Positions 15,572 to 20,830 of a stretch of DNA of 20,830 nucleotides are shown here, piece after piece (positions within the stretch are counted from its first letter, which is position 1; each line of letters opens with the position of its first letter). A program made the translations under genes and the position numbers. Source of the DNA: Acidobacteriota bacterium (GTDB lineage: Bacteria; Acidobacteriota; Blastocatellia; Pyrinomonadales; Pyrinomonadaceae); assembly GCA_023436495.1 (NCBI GenBank), contig JAEZIT010000012.1:1-20830 (forward strand). Direction: 5' to 3'. The notes beneath the pieces were generated by a model, which did no database searches, had not been told where the DNA came from, and saw nothing but the letters and a program-made list of their open reading frames with translations.

Positions 15572-16230
15572 GCTCCTACTCCGATCTCATTTCGCCGCTC
15601 AAACGTCTTTGTTCTCAATTCGTCCAGCCGTTTCAGATTATCGACCGTAACATTAAGGTCTCGGTAGATGCCGTCGGCGATGGTATAGATCAGCCCGTGG
15701 ATCTCCAACCGCTGGCCGCGCGCCCAGGCGTCCTGGACGACGGTGGTTTCGCCTACGCTGACGACCTGTTCGATGACGTTGATCATGCATAATTTGTCCA
15801 GGCGGGCGTCGTAGCCGTCTTCACGGTCGAGCTCGGACCGGTATTTATGGATCAGGTCCTGGATCGCACGCAGCCAATTGTCGATAAGTCCAAGGCGTGT
15901 GTCGTCGAGTGCGGCCTTTACGCCCCCGCAGCCGTAATGGCCGCAGACGATTATGTGCTTGACCTGAAGCACTTCGACCGCGAACTGCATAACCGACAGG
16001 CAATTCATGTCGGAATGGTTGACGAGGTTGGCGACGTTGCGGTGGACGAACATCTCGCCGGGCAGCAGGCCAAAGCTCGTCGCGGGCGTGATTCGGCTGT
16101 CCGAACACCCGATCCAGAGCATTTCAGGCCGCTGGAGTTCAGACAAGCGGGCCAGGAATTCCGGATCACTGTTCTTAATATTTTCGGCCCACTTTTTATT
16201 GGCCGCTAAAAGATCTTCCAGTTTGCTCAC
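15568..16230 (-). CDS. Beta-class carbonic anhydrase
   Basis: 220 residues, the usual size for the bacterial beta class. It interconverts CO2 and bicarbonate in the cytoplasm; no signal peptide is present. The zinc ligands C42, D44 (in GCSDSR), H98 and C101 (in CGHYGCGG) are all present, as is the catalytic dyad Asp44/Arg46. The start is GTG at 16230, which gives the standard N-terminus and has GAGG 9 nt upstream (16240-16243). Its TGA overlaps the TTG start of the exported PPDK-like gene, so the two are probably made together. Whether it supplies bicarbonate to carboxylation or helps pH balance is not shown. The gene could be called can or cynT by similarity, but the sequence does not separate these, so no symbol is given. 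Confidence 0.95.
   Translation of the reverse strand: MSKLEDLLAANKKWAENIKNSDPEFLARLSELQRPEMLWIGCSDSRITPATSFGLLPGEMFVHRNVANLVNHSDMNCLSVMQFAVEVLQVKHIIVCGHYGCGGVKAALDDTRLGLIDNWLRAIQDLIHKYRSELDREDGYDARLDKLCMINVIEQVVSVGETTVVQDAWARGQRLEIHGLIYTIADGIYRDLNVTVDNLKRLDELRTKTFERRNEIGVGA
15579..15582 (-). promoter_or_regulatory. Ribosome binding site deciding the TTG start of the PPDK-like gene
   Basis: GGAG within GGAGTAGGAG on the - strand, 7 nt before the TTG at 15571. It lies in the last codons of the carbonic anhydrase gene (G-V-G-A), so translation of the two genes is likely coupled. Confidence 0.65.
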
Positions 16231-16262
16231 AGATTTTTTCCTCGAAACCTTTATTCTATCGT

Positions 16263-17531
16263 TTATAACGGTTTGCGTAAAATATCTTCGACTGCATCGC
16301 AGGCTATCTTTGTTCCGTTTTCCAGACGGACGACCTCGGCCGCCTCTCCCGCTGCTGCGGCGTAAGAGCTGTCGTTCAGGATCTTATCCAGTTTCCGCGC
16401 GGCCGCTTCGGCGTTGTACTCATCACGCGTTAGGCTTTCAGCCACGCCGGCACGGCGGCAGCGTGCTGCATTGTCCGGCTGATCGTGGCCGAAAGGCACA
16501 ATCAATTGCGGTACACCCGCCCGAAGAGCCTGTCCGGTCGTTCCCGCACCGCCTTGGTGGACAACGCACGCCGCGCGGTTAAACACTTGCGAATATGGCG
16601 CGTAGCCAAAACCGACGATCGTGTCGTCGAGGCCCCGCGGCGGCTCGCTGAATGGCCCGTAGATCATCACGGCACGCCTGCCGAGGAGCCGGGCGGCCTC
16701 AACGCTTTGGTCAAAAAAATCACGGGCATCAAGCACCGCGGCCGACCCGAGCGTGAATACAATGGCCGGCGGCTCGTCGTCCAGAAACGCCTGCAATTCC
16801 GGCGGCATGTCGTGATTCAAATGTTCGTCGAAGAAACAAAAGCCCGGCTGGATCGTCGCGGTCGGCCAATCGGGCTGCGGCTTGGCGAGCACCTTTGAGA
16901 AAAGAACGAGATGGAGGTCGTCCGAATATTTGCCATAGAAGATCGGATCGTGTTCTTCGTCAAGACCGAGCGATCGCCGAAATTCCTTATAAGGCTCATA
17001 CCAGCGCTTCATGGTGCCGCGCGCGAAGTTTAGCGCAGCTTTATGAAAGTACGGCCCGAGAAACCTGAGAGAGCCCATCCACGGAGCCTGCGGCGGAACG
17101 GACGGGTCGGATGTCGAGAAAAGCGAGAGCGGCATGAGGCTGGTCGACACCCATCTAATATCGGTAGTCTCTACAACCGACCTCGCGGCGTATACGACCT
17201 CTCCGGTGATCAACAGGTCGGCATTCAGATCGTCGATGGCATGCAGAATGTCGTCATACATCTGCCGGATGCCCGGCATGATCAGGCCGCGAATGATCCG
17301 CTCAGGGCCCATTTTTGCATCCACCAATTCGCTGGCAATGTGCCTGTCGTTAGGATCGAGATGCGGGGCCATCGGGTAGAATTTCAGCCCGAGCGATTCG
17401 ATCTTTTCGCGGTAGAATTCCATCGCCGCGATCGCGACATCATGTCCGCGTTTAGAGAGTTCAAGCCCGATCGCGATCTTTGGGTGAAGATCGCCCAGCG
17501 AACCAAAAGTTGCCAAAACTATCCTTGCCAT
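16263..17531 (-). CDS. GT1/YjiC-like UDP-sugar glycosyltransferase
   Basis: 422 residues with the two Rossmann halves of a GT-B enzyme. The N-terminal half starts ARIVLATFGSLGDLHPKIAI, the glycine-rich acceptor-side motif of sterol, macrolide and flavonoid glucosyltransferases. The C-terminal half has VVHQGGAGTTGQALRAGVPQ (323-342) and the sugar-binding PFGHDQPDNA (346-355). No signal peptide or membrane helix is seen, so it is cytoplasmic or peripheral. Relatives move a sugar from a UDP-sugar to lipids or small hydrophobic molecules; the acceptor is not identifiable. It lies 25 bp after the small membrane protein and 32 bp before carbonic anhydrase. No Shine-Dalgarno site precedes the ATG. 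Confidence 0.87.
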   Translation of the reverse strand: MARIVLATFGSLGDLHPKIAIGLELSKRGHDVAIAAMEFYREKIESLGLKFYPMAPHLDPNDRHIASELVDAKMGPERIIRGLIMPGIRQMYDDILHAIDDLNADLLITGEVVYAARSVVETTDIRWVSTSLMPLSLFSTSDPSVPPQAPWMGSLRFLGPYFHKAALNFARGTMKRWYEPYKEFRRSLGLDEEHDPIFYGKYSDDLHLVLFSKVLAKPQPDWPTATIQPGFCFFDEHLNHDMPPELQAFLDDEPPAIVFTLGSAAVLDARDFFDQSVEAARLLGRRAVMIYGPFSEPPRGLDDTIVGFGYAPYSQVFNRAACVVHQGGAGTTGQALRAGVPQLIVPFGHDQPDNAARCRRAGVAESLTRDEYNAEAAARKLDKILNDSSYAAAAGEAAEVVRLENGTKIACDAVEDILRKPL

Positions 17532-17556
17532 GGAACGTGGATGAATATGAAAGGGA

Positions 17557-17832
17557 TCAGGCTGTGCGCGTTGGGCCCTTTTCCGCGGGGGCTTCTAGTG
17601 GAATTTCGGCCTCCGGCGGTGCGCTTTCTTCCTCAAAATCTGTTTCTTCCTGGTTTTCTTGCCGGATTCGGTTTCTTTCCTTGGCCTGAAACCGAATGCT
17701 GATAAAGAACGCGACCGCCCCGAGCACAGCCGCCGCATAAAGGCCGTCCGAATTGCCCGTCCACCAGAAGTATACGGCGATCGCCGCGAGCATTAACGCG
17801 ACCAACTGAAATACACGATCGATCTTCATCAT
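17557..17832 (-). CDS. Small membrane protein with two helices and an acidic tail
   Basis: 91 residues that I do not recognise as a named family. Two hydrophobic helices (about 7-24 and 30-47) with GNSDG between them are followed by a basic patch (RFQAKERNRIRQ) and an acidic, Pro/Glu-rich tail (about 60-91), likely cytoplasmic by the positive-inside rule. The first ATG overlaps the DUF4126 stop as ATGA; a second ATG follows directly (17829), so the start may be one codon later. The coupling indicates it is made together with the DUF4126 protein and may be its partner. Confidence 0.75.
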   Translation of the reverse strand: MMKIDRVFQLVALMLAAIAVYFWWTGNSDGLYAAAVLGAVAFFISIRFQAKERNRIRQENQEETDFEEESAPPEAEIPLEAPAEKGPTRTA

Positions 17833-18455
17833 CCTGCCTTGCGTGCGACCTCTTTAAAACTTGCCCCACGAAACAACGCTGCTATCGCGCTGAATATTCG
17901 CATCATCGCCCGCACAACCTTCGGAAAGAACCACACGAAGAAAACTGCAAACAGCACCAGCACGATCGCGATCAAGACCGGCGCGAAAACGGCCAGTATA
18001 GAGCCGATAAATGCGATCGCGTCTTCCACGAGCGACAACGCCCAATTCGAAACGGGTTCGGGCGATAGATTCGCGCCGGCGCGAAGCGCGGCTTTTGTAC
18101 CGTGCGACGAAAACGCCAGGCCGCCGCCGAGCAGCGCCGCTGGGATCGAGTACGTCGGGTCGAGGTCGCTGACCGCTGCGTAAGCGACGACGGCGCCGGC
18201 CGGCACGCGGATGAACGTGTGAACGACGTCCCAGACGCTGTCAACGTACGGGATCTTGTCGGCGAAGAACTCGATCAGGTAGAGAAAGCCGGCGACGCCG
18301 ATTATCCACCAATTATCGAGTGCGTCCAGGCCGCCGGGCAATTTCGTCGCGCCGAATTTCTGCAAAAGGCCGAGCACGGTCACGGTCGCATAAAGGTTTA
18401 TCCCGGACGTCCATGCCGATCCGAGCGCCAGTGTCAGGGTCGAGAACCATTCCAT
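17829..18455 (-). CDS. DUF4126 family membrane protein
   Basis: 208 residues with the DUF4126 signature: GSAWTSGINLYATVTVLGLL (12-31), then LYLIEFFADKIPYVDSVWD (about 58-76) and VHTFIRVPAGA (78-88). Several hydrophobic helices follow, including GGGLAFSSHGTKAALRAGAN and a strong C-terminal membrane segment (about 146-178). Its function is not established. A strong AGGAGG 7 nt upstream fixes the start. It lies 25 bp after the response regulator and is coupled by ATGA to the small membrane protein gene. Confidence 0.85.
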   Translation of the reverse strand: MEWFSTLTLALGSAWTSGINLYATVTVLGLLQKFGATKLPGGLDALDNWWIIGVAGFLYLIEFFADKIPYVDSVWDVVHTFIRVPAGAVVAYAAVSDLDPTYSIPAALLGGGLAFSSHGTKAALRAGANLSPEPVSNWALSLVEDAIAFIGSILAVFAPVLIAIVLVLFAVFFVWFFPKVVRAMMRIFSAIAALFRGASFKEVARKAG

Positions 18456-18462
18456 CTGTCAG

Positions 18463-18468
18463 CCTCCT
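18463..18468 (-). promoter_or_regulatory. Consensus ribosome binding site of the DUF4126 gene
   Basis: AGGAGG on the - strand, 7 nt before the ATG at 18455, in the 25-bp gap after the response regulator. Most genes here lack such a site, so this gene is probably translated well. Confidence 0.8.
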
Positions 18469-18480
18469 GAATACCAGAAT

Positions 18481-19830
18481 TTACGATTCGCCGTCGTCTT
18501 CCGTTCCGTCCGTATCCTTCTTAAAGCCGAATTTTTCCAGCCTGTACTGGAGTGTCCTGAACGTTAAGCCGAGCAGTTTCGCCGATTTCGTAATGTTGTT
18601 GTCCGTGCGATCCATCGCCTGCATGATCAGGCTGCGCTCGACGTCTTCAAAATTTACGCCTTCGGGCGGAAGCTTGAACAGTTCGCCGCTCGCGGCCACG
18701 GTTCCCTGAGTCATTTCAGGCGGCAGGTCATCGACCGTGATGACGTCGTTTTCGCTGAGAAGCGTGGCGCGTTCGAGGGCGGATTCGAGCTGTCGCACGT
18801 TGCCGGGATATGAGTAATCTTCGAGCAGCCGGCGGGCGTCGGTGTGGATCGTGATCTTCCGGTTCGTGTCGCGCGTGTGCTTCTTCAAAAAGTAGTCGAT
18901 CAGGACCGGGATATCGGACCGTCGCTCGCGAAGTGCCGGAAGCTCGATCGACAACACATTCAGGCGATAGTACAGGTCTTCGCGAAAACGCTTTTCTTCG
19001 ACCATCGCGAGCAGGTCGCGGTTCGTCGCGGCTACAACGCGCACATCAACGTCGATCTCTTTTACACCGCCGACGCGGCGGATCTGTTTTTCCTGCAGTG
19101 CCCGCAAAAGCTTTGCCTGCAATGAGATGTCAAGTTCGCCGATCTCATCGAGGAATAGCGTGCCGTTATGCGCTATCTCGAACAATCCTTTCTTTTCGCC
19201 TATTGCGCCGGTAAACGAACCTTTTTCATGGCCGAAGAGTTCAGATTCAAGCAGGTTTTCGTTGATCGCGGCGCAGTTTACTGCCTGGAACGTTTCGCTT
19301 GCACGCAGGCTGTTCTGGTGGATCGAACGAGCGATAAGCTCTTTTCCGGTGCCGCTTTCCCCGCGGATAAGCACGGTCGAGTTCGATTTCGCGATCTTTA
19401 GGATAAGTTTTTTGACCTTATCCATTTCCGGCGACACCGAGATGATCTCCGCATCGAGCGTCGTCAGCTTATTTAATGCCCGCGAAACGGTGTCGAGGAG
19501 CTTTTCGCTGTCATACGGTTTCTGAAGATAGTCAAACGCCCCGAGCCGAAGCGCATCGACGGCGGAATCGACCGACCCATGCGCCGTCAGCAGGATCACG
19601 ATGATCGACTTATCGAAATTTGTCAGCTCCTTCAGTAGGTCGAGCCCGCTCATGCCCGTCATCTTAAGGTCGCTGAGGACGAGGTCGAACCGGCGCGATT
19701 CGACGAATTTCATCGCCGCTTCGCCGGAACTCGCCGTCGTGACGTCATAACCCTCGCCCGAGAGGATCATTTCCAGAATTTCACGCTGACTTTTTTCGTC
19801 GTCAACGACGAGAATCGATTTTCTTGCCAT
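18481..19830 (-). CDS. NtrC-family sigma-54-dependent response regulator
   Basis: 449 residues in three parts. The receiver domain (about 5-118) has the acidic pocket DD (10-11), phospho-acceptor D54, T82 and K104. The AAA+ domain (about 130-370) has Walker A GESGTGKE (157-164), the sigma-54 contact loop as GSFTGA (204-209, Ser in place of the common Ala) and Walker B GTLFLDEIGE (223-232). A Fis-type helix-turn-helix lies near the end (ITKSAKLLGLTFRTLQYRLEKFG). It should activate RpoN promoters when phosphorylated by the histidine kinase encoded 3 bp upstream. Its target genes are unknown, and no convincing -24/-12 promoter was found ahead of a gene in this window. Confidence 0.95.
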   Translation of the reverse strand: MARKSILVVDDEKSQREILEMILSGEGYDVTTASSGEAAMKFVESRRFDLVLSDLKMTGMSGLDLLKELTNFDKSIIVILLTAHGSVDSAVDALRLGAFDYLQKPYDSEKLLDTVSRALNKLTTLDAEIISVSPEMDKVKKLILKIAKSNSTVLIRGESGTGKELIARSIHQNSLRASETFQAVNCAAINENLLESELFGHEKGSFTGAIGEKKGLFEIAHNGTLFLDEIGELDISLQAKLLRALQEKQIRRVGGVKEIDVDVRVVAATNRDLLAMVEEKRFREDLYYRLNVLSIELPALRERRSDIPVLIDYFLKKHTRDTNRKITIHTDARRLLEDYSYPGNVRQLESALERATLLSENDVITVDDLPPEMTQGTVAASGELFKLPPEGVNFEDVERSLIMQAMDRTDNNITKSAKLLGLTFRTLQYRLEKFGFKKDTDGTEDDGES

Positions 19831-19844
19831 AGTTTACGTAAACT
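19831..19844. other. Perfect 14-bp palindrome at the kinase/regulator junction
   Basis: AGTTTACGTAAACT equals its own reverse complement. It contains the histidine kinase TAA stop and touches the regulator ATG. A related TTTAC-C-GTAAA lies at 19868-19878 inside the kinase gene. It could be an operator or hairpin, or chance. Confidence 0.3.
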
Positions 19845-20769
19845 GCCCTGAGTCCGCTTTTGGTAATTTTACCGTAAATTTCGTTCCTTCGCCTAAAGTC
19901 GATTCCACATCGATGCTGCCGTGGTGTACGTCGACGATCTTTTGGACGATCGCAAGCCCAAGGCCGGTGCCTGTTTCTTTTGTCGAAAAGTACGGTTCAA
20001 AGATCTTTTCAAGGTTTTCGGCGGGAATACCGCTGCCTGTGTCGGCAATTTCTATACGGACAAAACCGTCGTCGGGCGAGATCTTGACCGAGAGTTTCCC
20101 TCCGTCGGTCCCCATAGCCTGAGCGGCGTTCAGGAAGAGGTTATTGAAAACAGAGCGAAGAAATTCCGGATCGCCGTTGATCTTTCCCGCGTCCTCATGC
20201 TCGACAAGGCTGATAATTATGTTCTTTTCAGCGGCATCGACCTCGACGATCCGGAGCGAATCTTCAACGACTTCGCGTGCATCGATGGGCTGCAGCTTCG
20301 CTTTCGCGGGTCGCGAATAATTAAGGAAATCCGATATTTGCTGGTTGATCCGAGCGACTTCGTTCTTGAGCTGCGAGGTCAGTTTTTCGAACGTCTGCCG
20401 CTTCTCGCCGTCCTCCGGCGCGAACTTGGCACGCAGGTGATCGAGCGTTAAATTGATGTAGTTAAGCGGATTACGGATCTCGTGCGCGATCGCCGAACCG
20501 AGCCGTCCGATCACGGCGGATCTTTCGGCTTGTTGAAGCTGCGCTTCGAGCTCGTGCGCTTTTTCCAGTTCCGCGGTCATTTCGTTAAATCGCCGGGCAA
20601 GCCTCCCCATTTCGTCCGTTCGCATGTTGTCCGGCACGCGTACGGTCAGGTCGCCGTCTGCAATGCGTCCGGCAGCGCTGGATAGGTTTGCTATTGGTCG
20701 CGTAAATCGCCAGACAAGTACCATCGTGATAAGCGTCGACAAAAGCAGAATGCCAAGCGTGAAGACCAA
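19834..20769 (-). CDS. Membrane sensor histidine kinase, N-terminus beyond the window
   Basis: 311 residues are visible from a TTG at 20769, but the frame stays open to the window edge and a sensor region is expected upstream, so this is a partial gene. Visible in order: a membrane helix (about 3-20), HAMP (about 21-73), a HisKA dimerisation domain with the phospho-acceptor H96 in AHEIRNPLN, then the HATPase domain with N-box NNLFLNAAQAM, G1 DTGSGIP and G2 GTGLGLAIV. It autophosphorylates and passes phosphate to the neighbouring NtrC-type regulator (3 bp gap), as in AtoS/ZraS-like pairs. The signal sensed cannot be inferred because the sensor part is missing. The ~60 bp upstream of 20769 encode Arg/Pro/Ala-rich sequence of doubtful quality. 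Confidence 0.9.
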   Translation of the reverse strand: MVFTLGILLLSTLITMVLVWRFTRPIANLSSAAGRIADGDLTVRVPDNMRTDEMGRLARRFNEMTAELEKAHELEAQLQQAERSAVIGRLGSAIAHEIRNPLNYINLTLDHLRAKFAPEDGEKRQTFEKLTSQLKNEVARINQQISDFLNYSRPAKAKLQPIDAREVVEDSLRIVEVDAAEKNIIISLVEHEDAGKINGDPEFLRSVFNNLFLNAAQAMGTDGGKLSVKISPDDGFVRIEIADTGSGIPAENLEKIFEPYFSTKETGTGLGLAIVQKIVDVHHGSIDVESTLGEGTKFTVKLPKADSGQFT

Positions 20770-20830
20770 CGGCCGGGCGGCGCGCCGCGCCGCGGGCCCC
20801 GCGGGGGTGTTTTGGCGGGCCCTACCAAAA
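20770..20830. other. Very GC-rich, self-complementary contig-end sequence, possibly artefactual
   Basis: Of the 50 bases 20771-20820, 45 are G or C, far above the rest of the window. The stretch is built from overlapping palindromes (GGCGCGCC, GGGCCC), and the last 21 bases form a TTTTGG/CCAAAA fold-back (20810-20815 with 20825-20830). The histidine kinase frame passes through without a stop but gives an Arg/Pro/Ala string not typical of a sensor domain next to a membrane helix. Confidence 0.5.

Noticed and set aside
17043..17702. 219-codon open frame on the + strand
   Set aside because: Antisense of the GT1 gene and small membrane protein; Arg/Pro/His-rich shadow translation with no family motif.

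Overview
This window looks like part of a Gram-negative acidobacterial chromosome, probably class Blastocatellia (Pyrinomonadales-like). That placement is an inference. It rests on an Oar-like TonB-dependent receptor with an N-terminal carboxypeptidase-regulatory-like fold, a Kdo transferase (so LPS is made), a PknB-type kinase homologue with a Pro/Ala-rich tail, and moderately GC-rich DNA with tightly packed genes. No rRNA, tRNA, CRISPR array, transposase or phage gene was seen. No gene-free stretch exceeds 213 bp.

Layout. Only the left end is read on the + strand: a 5'-truncated outer-membrane receptor (3-3386) closed by a GNRA-loop terminator, then a TSUP-family permease (3499-4260). Everything from 4261 to the right edge is on the - strand. 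In transcription order (right to left) it runs: sensor histidine kinase (cut by the window edge) and sigma-54-type response regulator; DUF4126 membrane protein, small two-helix membrane protein and GT1-type glycosyltransferase; beta-carbonic anhydrase, an exported phosphohistidine/ATP-grasp (PPDK-like) protein and a TPR lipoprotein, ending in a terminator; elongation factor P; a 65-bp heptamer-repeat hairpin; Kdo transferase WaaA and a ceramide-glucosyltransferase-like GT2; a secreted LCAT-family acyltransferase/lipase; the F0 part of ATP synthase (AtpZ-like, ATP_synt_I-like, subunit a, subunit c) ending in a terminator; and a membrane-anchored predicted pseudokinase that meets the + strand permease stop-to-stop.

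How the genes fit together. Many neighbours are fused by ATGA or TTGA stop/start overlaps (waaA-GT2, carbonic anhydrase-PPDK-like, DUF4126-small protein), which points to translational coupling. Envelope functions dominate: receptor, WaaA, two glycosyltransferases, LCAT-like enzyme, lipoprotein. The ATP synthase genes are only the membrane-sector end of the complex; subunit b and all F1 genes are absent, so the atp genes are split in this genome.

The most interesting points are the inverted array of 4+4 heptamers filling the efp-waaA gap up to the waaA start codon; the exported protein with a phosphohistidine domain placed before an apparently intact ATP-grasp domain, translationally coupled to a carbonic anhydrase; the pseudokinase lacking the HRD and DFG aspartates; and an EF-P with Asn at the loop tip. 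The last ~60 bp of the window are about 90% GC and self-complementary and may be a contig-end artefact.
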